Assembly: GCF_000521865.1 (NCBI RefSeq)
Contig: NZ_JAME01000035.1
Span: forward strand, 1-49,321
Source of the DNA: Roseivivax isoporae LMG 25204
GTDB lineage: Bacteria; Pseudomonadota; Alphaproteobacteria; Rhodobacterales; Rhodobacteraceae
Length of the DNA: 49,321 bases
Reading direction: 5' to 3'
The notes below the pieces were generated by a model, which had not been told where the DNA came from, ran no database searches, and worked only from the letters and a program-made list of their open reading frames with translations. Numbering within the stretch: the stretch's first letter is position 1; the number at the start of each line of letters is the position of its first letter. The position numbers were made by a program, and so were the translations under genes. This document shows, piece after piece, positions 1 through 7,861 of this stretch.

Positions 1-2
1 CG

Positions 3-1292
3 GTCGAAACCGGGGCCAGTTCAAAGAGGCAAAAGCTTCGTTGGTCAGAATTTGTTGGAGTTTGCGAAGCCGTACAAGCGTACGTAAACCACACCATCCA
101 AGAAATCCCCGCTGGTATGGACTTCTTTGCGAGAGTCTCGGCAAAACTCGCAGTGGATGAAATAGTGTCATCAGTGATAGGAGTGGATCAACTTGACGCG
201 CTGTCGAGATGCATTTACGCCTGCAGTCGCCATTTTGTCTTTGCCTTGGACGGATTTGATCAACGGTTTGAGGACTTTCGGTCTTCGAATTCCATCATGA
301 GCAGTATGGATGGCGAGGAGAAGGACAATCGGATCCAATTTGAGATTGGTTGGCTCAAGGGATTACTACGAAGCGTTCTCGAACTTCGGTCGAGCGACGA
401 GGTGGTGCAAGATAAAATAGCTTTTTGCATCACAATACCTCAAGATCGTTATCTTGAGGTCAGAAGTACCGAGCGTGATGATTATCGATATCGAGCGCTG
501 GCTGCAAATTTGCAATGGTCCGCGTTGGAACTTTCGATCCTGATTAGAAAGCGCTTGGAGGGGCTTACCACTATTTCTTCGGACAAACAGTTGTCTCCCT
601 TGGATCGTCTTGAGGAGGTTCTTATGGCGAAGGAACTCAGCATTCCTCGATCCATCGAAATGAGGGTTGGTGGCAATGTTATTACTCTCTCCTTCTTCAA
701 GTACCTTCTGCGCCATACCTTCTGGCGCCCACGAGACTTTATATTTTACGTAGCTGCAATTCTCACGAATATGAAGTACAGCAGAAAGCACTCAAAAGTC
801 TTAGATGCGGATTTGGTTAAGGATATCATTTCTCGTACGACATATGATGTTATTGGTACAGAGTTCATCAAGGAGTTTCAGAGCAGTATTACAAACATCA
901 AAAAGATAATCGGAGCTTTTGATAAATCTCCAATTACGTTGTCGTTTGAGGACTTTAAGATGAGAGTATCCCGGACACCGTTTCTTACAAGCGGTGGGCT
1001 AATTCGGCTAGACGATCCAATTGAAAAGCTGTCTCTTTTGTACGAAATTGGATTCATTGGGGTTGAACTCACTAGCGCGCAGATGAGAGGTGGAGGAAAG
1101 TCAAAGGATGTCTTCGTCTTTTCGGATGGAATGCGTGTATTTGAGTCGCTTTCGGATGAGGCTAAGATGGAAGCTAGTTACGTGATCCATCCGATCTTCT
1201 GTGAATACCTTTCATTGGATTCGGATGTTGGGCGCGTGGTCTGCGCATACAGCGACGAGTACATCGAAAGAAATGACGTTATTCATGAGTGA
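3..1292 (+). CDS. P-loop ATPase of the Sll1717-like type, 5' end outside the window
   Basis: The frame is open from base 3, so the gene enters from the left and the ATG at 117 is probably internal. The Walker A region is not in view. Visible are a Walker B-like strand (FVFALDGFD), a sensor-like segment (CITIPQDRYLEVRSTERDDYRY), an arginine-kinase-style lid region ending in FWRPRDFIFY, and a C-terminal winged-helix-like part ending in IHPIFCEYLSL. This order resembles P-loop ATPases of the Sll1717/KAP-like group, some of which occur in defence islands; the assignment rests on motif pattern only. The gene is clearly AT-richer (roughly 45% G+C) than everything from 1560 on, and a tRNA-Phe scar follows it. 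I infer horizontally acquired DNA. The 1293-1491 spacer shows no convincing gene. Confidence 0.6.
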   Translation, partial: VETGASSKRQKLRWSEFVGVCEAVQAYVNHTIQEIPAGMDFFARVSAKLAVDEIVSSVIGVDQLDALSRCIYACSRHFVFALDGFDQRFEDFRSSNSIMSSMDGEEKDNRIQFEIGWLKGLLRSVLELRSSDEVVQDKIAFCITIPQDRYLEVRSTERDDYRYRALAANLQWSALELSILIRKRLEGLTTISSDKQLSPLDRLEEVLMAKELSIPRSIEMRVGGNVITLSFFKYLLRHTFWRPRDFIFYVAAILTNMKYSRKHSKVLDADLVKDIISRTTYDVIGTEFIKEFQSSITNIKKIIGAFDKSPITLSFEDFKMRVSRTPFLTSGGLIRLDDPIEKLSLLYEIGFIGVELTSAQMRGGGKSKDVFVFSDGMRVFESLSDEAKMEASYVIHPIFCEYLSLDSDVGRVVCAYSDEYIERNDVIHE

Positions 1293-1491
1293 TCGGCCCA
1301 AGGATCGAAGGGTACAATTGAGTGTGGTCTTCGGCGTCCTTGGGTATCGCTGGGGTAGCAGGAGCGGCGTGCTTGAATGCTCCGGCGCGAGACGGGTCGA
1401 GACGATCTGCCGAGCGCAAAGACCAAGGTTTTCAACCGGCTACGTTATGGGTTGAGCGATCCTGAGACAGCGTGCGCGGATCAACAGACCA

Positions 1492-1537
1492 ATTGAAAAT
1501 CCTCGTGTCGGTGGTTCGATTCCGCCCCCGGGCACCA
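1492..1537 (+). other. 3' half of tRNA-Phe(GAA): probable attachment-site scar (att)
   Basis: These 46 bases fit tRNA-Phe from the anticodon loop to CCA: loop TTGAAAA, 3' anticodon stem TCCTC, five-base variable loop, T arm GGTGG-TTCGATT-CCGCC, acceptor strand CCCGGGC, then ACCA. The five bases 5' of the loop (ACCAA) cannot pair with TCCTC and no D arm or 5' acceptor strand precedes them, so this is not an intact tRNA. Tyrosine integrases that use tRNA genes duplicate exactly such 3' segments. With the tRNA on the plus strand, the island lies to the left and the intact tRNA-Phe should be at its far end outside the window. Confidence 0.82.
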
Positions 1538-1627
1538 CTTCAGCAGCCAAGCCACCAAGTCACCGCCAGCGTTGCCTTCGGGCTTCCCGTCGGGCGCGTC
1601 CTGTGGAAAGGTCTCGGGGCGCGAAGC

Positions 1628-1641
1628 GAAAAGTGATTTTC
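1628..1641. promoter_or_regulatory. Palindrome GAAAA-N4-TTTTC before the RpiR gene, candidate operator
   Basis: A perfect 5+5 dyad with spacer GTGA ends 10 bases before the regulator's ATG. The same dyad with other spacers occurs at 2610-2623 (perfect) and 2569-2582 (one mismatch) before the TRAP operon. RpiR-family repressors bind short A/T-rich dyads, so autoregulation is a reasonable inference. Confidence 0.5.
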
Positions 1642-1651
1642 ACCGGGTTCC

Positions 1652-2485
1652 ATGGCCGAGCCATCCTTCCTGTCGCGGGTGCGTCGGCATCTCGACGACC
1701 TGCACCCCGCCGAGCGCCGGCTCGGGGAGCTCGTGTCGGATTTCCCGGGCGAGCTCGCGAGCTATTCCGCGTCCGAACTGGCGGACCTCGCGGGCGTGTC
1801 GAACGCGACCGTGAGCCGGTTCGTGCGGCGGCTGGGCTACGGCTCCTACGAGGAGGCGCGGCGGCATGCGCGCGAGGAGCAGGCGAGCGGCTCGCGGCTC
1901 TATCTCGGGGACGTGCGCGCGCCGGCCTCGGATGATCCGCGCGCCTATGCCGAAAGCGACATCCGCAACCTGCACCAGACGCTCGACGGGCTCGAGCAGG
2001 GCGCGGTTGAACGGCTGGCGGCGGCACTTCTCGCCGCGCGCAAGGTGTGGATCGTGGGGTTCCGCGCGGCGGCTCCCCTCGCCCATTACCTCAACTGGCA
2101 GCTCGTGCAGGTGCTCGAGACGACGGCGGCGATCCCGCGGAGCGGCGAGACGCTGGGAGAACACCTCGCGAGCATCCGCCGGGACGACGTGGTGATCCTC
2201 TTCGGGCTGCGGCGGCGCGTGGCGCAGACCGAGGCGATCCTCGCGGCGGCGCTCGGGGCGGGCGCGCGTGTCGCCTACATCACCGACGAGAGCGTCGGCC
2301 CGCGGGCCGACGTGGACTGGCACATCCGCTGCCGCACCGGGTCTCCCGGTCCGCTCTTCAGCCACGTCTCGGTCATGGGCGTGCTGAACCTCGTGGCGAA
2401 CCGGACCATCGCGGCCGCCGGAGAGACCGGCCGCCGACGGCTCGCCGCGATCGAATCCGCCAACGATTCGCTCGGCGAGCTCTGA
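1652..2485 (+). CDS. MurR/RpiR-family transcriptional regulator
   Basis: This 277-residue protein has the usual two-part build: an N-terminal RpiR helix-turn-helix (about residues 1-80, with SASELADLAGVSNATVSRFVRRLG) and a C-terminal SIS domain (about 125-255, starting VWIVGFRAAAPLAHYL). SIS domains normally bind phosphosugars through a Ser-rich loop; here that loop reads FRAAA, so the effector may not be a sugar phosphate. Its own terminator follows at 2519-2544, and the next genes encode a TRAP transporter and a racemase. The shared palindromes make it the likely regulator of that operon. The start is the ATG giving the normal family N-terminus; the Shine-Dalgarno is weak. Confidence 0.9.
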   Translation: MAEPSFLSRVRRHLDDLHPAERRLGELVSDFPGELASYSASELADLAGVSNATVSRFVRRLGYGSYEEARRHAREEQASGSRLYLGDVRAPASDDPRAYAESDIRNLHQTLDGLEQGAVERLAAALLAARKVWIVGFRAAAPLAHYLNWQLVQVLETTAAIPRSGETLGEHLASIRRDDVVILFGLRRRVAQTEAILAAALGAGARVAYITDESVGPRADVDWHIRCRTGSPGPLFSHVSVMGVLNLVANRTIAAAGETGRRRLAAIESANDSLGEL

Positions 2486-2518
2486 ACGATCCCTGAACAT
2501 TCCGCTGCGGAAGCGGGC

Positions 2519-2544
2519 AGACGGCGCGAAAACGCGCCGTCTTT
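2519..2544 (+). terminator. Rho-independent terminator of the RpiR gene
   Basis: A perfect 10-bp stem (AGACGGCGCG / CGCGCCGTCT) with an AAAA loop runs into a short T run. It separates the regulator from the TRAP operon, which therefore needs its own promoter. Confidence 0.8.
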
Positions 2545-2563
2545 CCGTGCAGCGACGGGTGCT

Positions 2564-2623
2564 TGAGAGAAAACCGCGTTTCGCGGATACGCGACGCTTC
2601 CTTTATGAAGAAAATGTGTTTTC
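2564..2623 (+). promoter_or_regulatory. TRAP operon promoter with two candidate RpiR operators
   Basis: A possible -35 (TTGAGA, 2564-2569) and a weak -10 near 2586-2591 (GATACG) bracket the dyad GAAAACCGCGTTTC (2569-2582). A second, perfect dyad (GAAAA-TGTG-TTTTC, 2610-2623) lies 41 bases downstream, about four helical turns. This is the layout expected for repression by two cooperating dimers. The dyads are seen directly; the promoter hexamers are weak. Confidence 0.5.
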
Positions 2624-2698
2624 ATGTGACGCACGGACAACAAGAACCACATCCCGCGCGTCCCCCGCGGCGCGCCTCCGACAGAGAGGACTTCGCCC

Positions 2699-3733
2699 AT
2701 GACCAGACTTCTCGCCTCCGCCGCAGCCTTCTGCCTTGCCGGCGCCGTGGCCGCCCCGGCCGACACCGTCACCCTGCGCGTGCTGGGCCAGCCCGTCGGA
2801 TCGGGCCTGATCCAGCAGCAGAAGGAGCAGCCCTTCTTCGAGCGCTTCGCCGAGACCTCGGGCATGGACGTGGCGGTGGAATACCTGCCCGTCGATGTCG
2901 CGGGCATCCCCGACACCGACGGGATGCGGGTGCTGCGCACCGGGCTCTTCGACATCGTGTCGGTGCGCGGGCCCCAGGTCAGCCGCGACGAGCCCGCGAT
3001 GCTGGGCCTCGACCTCGTGGGCCTGAACCCGGATTTCGAGAGCGGCCGCGCGAATGCCGAGGCCTTCCTGCCCGTGGTCGACGCCGCCGTGCAGAAGCGG
3101 TTCAACGCCAAGCTTCTCGGCGTCTGGCCGGCGGGCCCTCAGGTCGTGTTCTGCAAGCCCGAGATCGGCTCGCTCGCCGATCTCGAGGGGCTGAAGGTGC
3201 GCGTGGGCGACCAGTCGGCCGCGGCCTTCGTCGGGCAGTTCGGCGCGACCGGCGTGCCCCTGCCCTTCGGCGAGGTGCAGCAATCGCTCGCGCGCGGCGT
3301 GGTCGACTGCGCCATCACCGGGCCGTCCTCGGCCAATTCCGGCGGCTGGCCTGAGGTCACGACCACGGTCCTGCCGATCGCGCTGCAGCTCGCCATGAAC
3401 GGCTACGCCATCAACCTCGACACGTGGAACGCGCTCGAGCCCGCGCAGCAGGACCAGCTGCAGGCGGCCATGGACACACTCGTCTCGGACATCTGGACCT
3501 ATTCCGAGGAACTCTACACCGACGCGATGAACTGCAATACCGGGCAGGAGCCCTGCACCCACGGGACACCCTACGCGCTGACGGCCGCGCCGGTGTCCGA
3601 CGCCGACCTCGCCGCGGTGTCGCAGGCGCTGGTGGGCTCGTCCCTGCCCGCCTGGACCGCGCAGTGCAACGCCGTGACCCCGAGCTGCGAGGCGGACTGG
3701 ATGGCCACCGTCGGCGCCAAGCTCGGGCTCTGA
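2699..3733 (+). CDS. dctP: TRAP transporter substrate-binding protein (DctP family)
   Basis: The 344-residue precursor starts with a signal peptide (MTRLLASAAAFCLAGAVAAPA) and acts in the periplasm, delivering a solute to the two membrane subunits that follow. The family core is clear: LEGLKVRVGDQSAAAFVGQFG followed by PLPFGEVQQSLARGVVDCAITG, holding the conserved Arg used for carboxylate binding in TRAP receptors. Four cysteines in the last quarter (CNTGQEPC and CNAVTPSC) suggest disulfides. An AGAGGA ribosome site sits 8 bases before the ATG. The ligand cannot be read from sequence; the downstream racemase hints at an amino-acid- or hydantoin-like compound. Confidence 0.9.
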   Translation: MTRLLASAAAFCLAGAVAAPADTVTLRVLGQPVGSGLIQQQKEQPFFERFAETSGMDVAVEYLPVDVAGIPDTDGMRVLRTGLFDIVSVRGPQVSRDEPAMLGLDLVGLNPDFESGRANAEAFLPVVDAAVQKRFNAKLLGVWPAGPQVVFCKPEIGSLADLEGLKVRVGDQSAAAFVGQFGATGVPLPFGEVQQSLARGVVDCAITGPSSANSGGWPEVTTTVLPIALQLAMNGYAINLDTWNALEPAQQDQLQAAMDTLVSDIWTYSEELYTDAMNCNTGQEPCTHGTPYALTAAPVSDADLAAVSQALVGSSLPAWTAQCNAVTPSCEADWMATVGAKLGL

Positions 3734-3759
3734 GCGCCGGACCCGGAGGGAGGACCGAG

Positions 3760-4317
3760 ATGCAGTCCTATTCCCGCCTCTGCGCGGTGGTCTTCGGCCT
3801 TATGATGACGGCGCTCTGCGTCGTCATCGCGGTCGAGACCGTCCTGCGCAAGCTCTTCAACCACTCGCTCGCCGGCGTCGACGAGCTGTCGGGCTATGCC
3901 ATCGCCGTCGGCGCGCCGCTCTGCTTCGCCGTCGCCGCGGCGGAACAGAGCCATATCCGCATTAACCTCCTTCACATGCGGATGCCGCGCGGGATGAAGG
4001 CGGCGATGAATCTCGTGGCGGCGCTGACGCTCGCGCTCCTCGCGCTCTACCTGCTGACCTTCACCTACCGCACCGTTCAGGAGACCCGGCTCTTCGGATC
4101 GGTGGCGCAGACGCCGTGGATGACGCCGCTCATCTGGCCGCAGGCCGCGTGGCTTGCCGGCATGGCGGTCTTCACCCTCGGCACCGTCGTCCTTGCCGGG
4201 CGCGCGCTGCTCGCGGCGCTCACGGGGGACACCGCGACGCTGGTGCGCGATTTCGGCCCGGATTCCGTCGAGGAGGAACTGGCGCAGGAACTCTCCGACC
4301 TGGAGGCACGCGCATGA
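3760..4317 (+). CDS. dctQ: TRAP transporter small permease (DctQ family)
   Basis: A 185-residue inner-membrane protein with four predicted helices, the standard DctQ size and topology. The ATG at 3760 follows GGAGGGAGG and gives the normal N-terminus MQSYSRLCAVVFGLMM; longer frames to the left are not needed. Family features include VETVLRKLFNHSLAGVDE after the first helix. The stop overlaps the start of the large permease (ATGA at 4314-4317), indicating translational coupling. It forms the permease with the next product. Confidence 0.9.
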   Translation: MQSYSRLCAVVFGLMMTALCVVIAVETVLRKLFNHSLAGVDELSGYAIAVGAPLCFAVAAAEQSHIRINLLHMRMPRGMKAAMNLVAALTLALLALYLLTFTYRTVQETRLFGSVAQTPWMTPLIWPQAAWLAGMAVFTLGTVVLAGRALLAALTGDTATLVRDFGPDSVEEELAQELSDLEARA

Positions 4318-5615
4318 GCATCACCGTGATCGGCGGCGGCTTCCTCGTGATGCTGCTCCTCATGTTCCTGTCGATGCCTGTCGCCGTGGCGATCCTGTCG
4401 GTGGGCGGCGTCGGCGGGTACCTCGCCTACGGCATGCCGCTCGTCGAGACCATGGGCGGCGTCGTCTGGGGCACGCTCAACAACCCGGTGATGACCGCCA
4501 TCCCGCTCTTCATGCTCCTCGGAGAGCTGCTGCTGCGCGGCGGGATCGCGGACAAGATGTTCGACGCGCTCGCCGTGTGGCTCGGCCGGCTGCCGGGCGG
4601 TCTTCTGCATACCAACATCGGGACCTGCGCGCTCTTCTCCGCGACCTCCGGGTCCTCGGTCGCCACGGCGGCGACGGTCGGCACCATCGCGTTGCCGGCG
4701 CTTGACGCGCGCGACTACCCGGTGCGCCCGGCGCTCGGCACGCTCGCCGCGGGCGGCACGCTCGGCATCCTGATCCCGCCCTCGGTCAACCTGCTGGTCT
4801 ACGGCTCGCTCGCCAACGTGTCGGTGGGCCAGCTCTTCATCGCGGGGCTGCTGCCGGGGCTGATCCTGACGGGGCTCTTCATGGCCTACGTGGCCGTGGC
4901 CTACCCGGATGCCGGCCGCAGCGGCGCCGCGGCCGAGGTGTCCCCGGCCGAGAAGCGCCGGCTCCTGCGCCACCTCGTGCCGCCCGCGGTCATCTTCGGG
5001 ATCGTCATGGGGTCGATCTATGGCGGGCTCGCCACGCCGACCGAAAGCGCGGCCCTGGGCGTGATGGCGGCCTTCTGGTTCGTCTGGCGCAACGGCCGGC
5101 TCAACTGGGCACTGCTCGAGAGCTGCTTCGTGCAGTCCGCGAAGACGAGCGGCATGGTGATCCTCGTGATCGTCTGCGCGCTCCTTCTCAACGTGACGCT
5201 GTCGATGACCGGCGGCACGCAGGCGGTCACCCGCTGGGTGACGGGCCTCGGGCTCAGCCCGACGACGCTCCTGCTGCTGTTCGTGCTGTTCTACGTCATC
5301 CTCGGCATGTTCATGGACGCCATGTCGATGCTGGTGCTCACGGTGCCGATCGCGGTGCCCATGGTCACGGCGCTCGGCGTCGACCCGATCTGGTTCGGCG
5401 TGTTCGTGGTGGTCATGTGCGAGATCGGCCTCATCACGCCGCCCGTGGGCATGAACCTCTTCGTGGTGCAGGGCGTCCGCAAGGGCGGGGGCGACTTCAA
5501 CGACGTGATCCGCGGGGCGCTGCCCTTCGTGGGGATCATGATCGTGTTCGCGGGGCTCCTGATCCTCGTGCCGGGGATCGCGCTCTTCCTGCCCGACATG
5601 GCGGCGGGGCGCTGA
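4314..5615 (+). CDS. dctM: TRAP transporter large permease (DctM family)
   Basis: This 433-residue protein is the ion-coupled transport subunit of the TRAP system in the inner membrane. It shows many hydrophobic helices and typical DctM motifs: MTAIPLFMLLGELL, GTLGILIPPSVNLLVYG, ATPTESAALGV, MFMDAMSMLVLTVPI and GLITPPVGMNLFVVQG. Length and the small-then-large permease order match the family. It starts inside the last codon of dctQ and ends one base before the racemase gene, so the four genes form one operon. Confidence 0.93.
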   Translation: MSITVIGGGFLVMLLLMFLSMPVAVAILSVGGVGGYLAYGMPLVETMGGVVWGTLNNPVMTAIPLFMLLGELLLRGGIADKMFDALAVWLGRLPGGLLHTNIGTCALFSATSGSSVATAATVGTIALPALDARDYPVRPALGTLAAGGTLGILIPPSVNLLVYGSLANVSVGQLFIAGLLPGLILTGLFMAYVAVAYPDAGRSGAAAEVSPAEKRRLLRHLVPPAVIFGIVMGSIYGGLATPTESAALGVMAAFWFVWRNGRLNWALLESCFVQSAKTSGMVILVIVCALLLNVTLSMTGGTQAVTRWVTGLGLSPTTLLLLFVLFYVILGMFMDAMSMLVLTVPIAVPMVTALGVDPIWFGVFVVVMCEIGLITPPVGMNLFVVQGVRKGGGDFNDVIRGALPFVGIMIVFAGLLILVPGIALFLPDMAAGR

Positions 5616-5616
5616 G

Positions 5617-6357
5617 ATGGACGCGACCGCCCGTTCCGGGCCCGCGCCCCGCCGGCTCCTCGTGGTGAACCCCAACGCCAACCCGCGCGTCACCGCGCGG
5701 GTGCAGGCCAGCGCCGACCGCGTGCTCGGTCCCGATTGCGTGGCGCTCGCGGTCCAGCCCAGCGAGGGCCCCGAGGCCATCGAGACGCTGGCCGACCGCC
5801 GCCGGGCCGAACCGCACGCCCTCGACCTCTTGTCGCGGCACCGCGGCTACGACGGCTACGTCATGGCCTGCTTCGACGACATCGCGGTCGGCGCGGCGCG
5901 GCGCTTCCTGCGCGCGCCGGTCGTCGACGCGGTCGAGGCCTCCCTGGCGGTCGCGCGCCTCTTCGCGCCGCGCTTCGGCATCGTCACCACGGTCGAGACC
6001 ATGGTCCCGGGCATCCGCGCGCTGGTCGAGGCCATGGGCGTCGCCGGGCAGTGCAGCGTGCGCGCCGCGGGCATCGGCGTGTCCTCCGCCGCCGCGGGAG
6101 GCGACGAGACCGACGCGCGGCTCGACGCGACCATCGAGACGGCGCGCAACATGGACGGCGCGGGCGCCATCGTGCTGGGCTCGGGCGGGCTCACCGGCCG
6201 CGCGGCGGCGCTCTCGGCCCGGCACGGCCTGCCGGTCATCGACTGCATCGAGGCGGCGGTGCTTCTGGCCGATGCCGCCGCGCGCCAGGACCGCCGCCCA
6301 TCGGCCCGCGCCGGGCACGGCACGGGCCGACGGGCCTCCGCTCTCGCCCGCGACTGA
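5617..6357 (+). CDS. Asp/Glu/hydantoin racemase family protein
   Basis: A 246-residue cytosolic enzyme of the cofactor-independent racemase superfamily, in which two cysteines exchange a proton at the substrate alpha carbon. Both are present in family context: Cys85 in YVMACFDD and Cys210 in GLPVIDCIEAA. The opening LLVVNPNANPRVT is typical of the hydantoin racemase branch. It starts one base after the dctM stop, so it is co-transcribed with the TRAP genes and probably acts on the imported compound. No hydantoinase or carbamoylase lies nearby, so hydantoin itself is not established. The last 30 residues are Arg/Ala-rich and look like an untidy extension. Confidence 0.82.
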   Translation: MDATARSGPAPRRLLVVNPNANPRVTARVQASADRVLGPDCVALAVQPSEGPEAIETLADRRRAEPHALDLLSRHRGYDGYVMACFDDIAVGAARRFLRAPVVDAVEASLAVARLFAPRFGIVTTVETMVPGIRALVEAMGVAGQCSVRAAGIGVSSAAAGGDETDARLDATIETARNMDGAGAIVLGSGGLTGRAAALSARHGLPVIDCIEAAVLLADAAARQDRRPSARAGHGTGRRASALARD

Positions 6358-6359
6358 CC

Positions 6360-6385
6360 ACGCCCCGCGCACGCGCGGGGCGTTT
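6360..6385 (+). terminator. Terminator after the TRAP-racemase operon
   Basis: The 11-bp stem ACGCCCCGCGC / GCGCGGGGCGT has a very short loop and runs into TTT, directly after the racemase stop. Confidence 0.75.
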
Positions 6386-6451
6386 CGCCCTTGCGGACCG
6401 CCGCGTCTCCGGGATGATGCCGCGAACATCGACCCTCGGCGGGAGACCTGC

Positions 6452-7861
6452 GTGGCGGGCATCATCACGGCAATCCTCGGCATCGTGCTCGTCTCGGCGG
6501 CGGCCTACTGCGTGTGGAGCGCGCTGACCACCGCGCGCACCCCGCAGGGCGCCGTTGCCTGGACGATCTTCCTCGTCGCCGCGCCCTGGGCGGCGGTCCC
6601 GGCCTTCTTCGTCTTCGGCCAGCACAAGATGCGCACCGACCGGCTGTCCTACCGCCGGACGCTCGCGGCGACCGAAAGCATCGGCCTGCCCGGCGCCGCG
6701 GCGGACTGCCCGCCGAAGGCGGCGGAACGGCTCGGCATCTTCTCGACGCTGGGCGGCCTTCCCGTCGTGCCCGGCAACGCGACCGAGATCCTCGTCGACG
6801 GCACCGCGACCTTCGATGCCATCTTCGCCGCCATCGACGGGGCCGAGACCTACGTGCTGGCGCAGTTCTACACCATCGAGGACGACGCGCTCGGCACGGC
6901 CTTCGCAGACCGGCTGATCGCGGCCGCCGCCCGCGGCGTCCGGGTCATGCTCCTCTGCGACCGGGTGGGCAGCTACGGGCTTCCCTCGAGCTACCGGCAC
7001 CGGCTCGTGCAGGCGGGCGTCGAGTTTCCCGATCCGCACGCGGGCGTGCACCGGACATCGCGCAGCCGCATCAACTTTCGCAACCATCGCAAGACCGTGG
7101 TGGTCGACGGACGCTGGGCAACCCTCGGCGGACACAACGTCGCCGACACCTATCTCGGCCTCGACCCCGAGCTCGGGCACTGGCGCGACACCCACCTCGC
7201 GCTCAGGGGGCCGGTCGTGGCCCAACTGCAGCTCGGCTTCGTGCAGGACTGGCACTGGCACACCGGGACCTTCCTCTACGACGCGCTCGACTGGACCGCC
7301 GGGCCGGTGCCCGGCGGTGTCGACGCGGTCACCGTGCCGATGGGGCCGACGGACCTGCACGACACCGGGGCGCTCTTCTTCTTCGCCGCGATCACGCGGG
7401 CGCGCCGGCGGGTCTGGATCGCCTCGCCCTACGTGGTGCCGGATGTCGACACGCTGTCGGCGCTCAAGTGCGCGGCGCTCGCGGGGTGCGACGTGTGCAT
7501 CCTGATGCCGGCACGGATCGACCACTACCTGCCCTGGCTCGCCGCGTTCGCCTATTTCGACGAGATGCGCGCGGCGGGCGTGCGGATCTTCCGCTACGAG
7601 GACGGTTTCATGCACCAGAAGGTGGTGCTGGTCGACGACGACCTCGCCGCGATCGGCACGGCGAACCTCGACAACCGTTCGTTCCGGCTCAACTTCGAGA
7701 CCATGGTCACGATCGCGGACGAAGGGTTCGCGTCGGAGGTCGCGGAGATGCTGCGCGCCGACATGGCGCACGCGACGCTGCTCGACCGCCGGCTCGAGGA
7801 ACAGCGCCTCTCCATGCGGGTGGGTGCGCGGCTCGCGCGGCTCCTGGCGCCGGTGCTCTGA
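6452..7861 (+). CDS. cls: Phospholipase D-family protein, cardiolipin synthase type
   Basis: A 469-residue membrane enzyme expected to join phosphatidyl groups to form cardiolipin. The N-terminus has two hydrophobic helices (AGIITAILGIVLVSAAAYC and VAWTIFLVAAPWAAVPAFFV), followed by two phospholipase D domains. Each carries an HKD signature: HRKTVVVDGRWATLGGHN and HQKVVLVDDDLAAIGTANLDN. The GTG at 6452 is preferred because GGGAG lies 6 bases upstream and the resulting length matches bacterial cardiolipin synthases; a longer frame would add an unrelated N-terminus. The stop overlaps the next gene's start (TGATG), so the two are co-translated. Confidence 0.88.
   Translation: MAGIITAILGIVLVSAAAYCVWSALTTARTPQGAVAWTIFLVAAPWAAVPAFFVFGQHKMRTDRLSYRRTLAATESIGLPGAAADCPPKAAERLGIFSTLGGLPVVPGNATEILVDGTATFDAIFAAIDGAETYVLAQFYTIEDDALGTAFADRLIAAAARGVRVMLLCDRVGSYGLPSSYRHRLVQAGVEFPDPHAGVHRTSRSRINFRNHRKTVVVDGRWATLGGHNVADTYLGLDPELGHWRDTHLALRGPVVAQLQLGFVQDWHWHTGTFLYDALDWTAGPVPGGVDAVTVPMGPTDLHDTGALFFFAAITRARRRVWIASPYVVPDVDTLSALKCAALAGCDVCILMPARIDHYLPWLAAFAYFDEMRAAGVRIFRYEDGFMHQKVVLVDDDLAAIGTANLDNRSFRLNFETMVTIADEGFASEVAEMLRADMAHATLLDRRLEEQRLSMRVGARLARLLAPVL

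Noticed and set aside
366-791. Minus-strand frame within the island ATPase gene
   Set aside because: The plus strand has better coding character and ATPase-like motifs, and the minus frame shows none.
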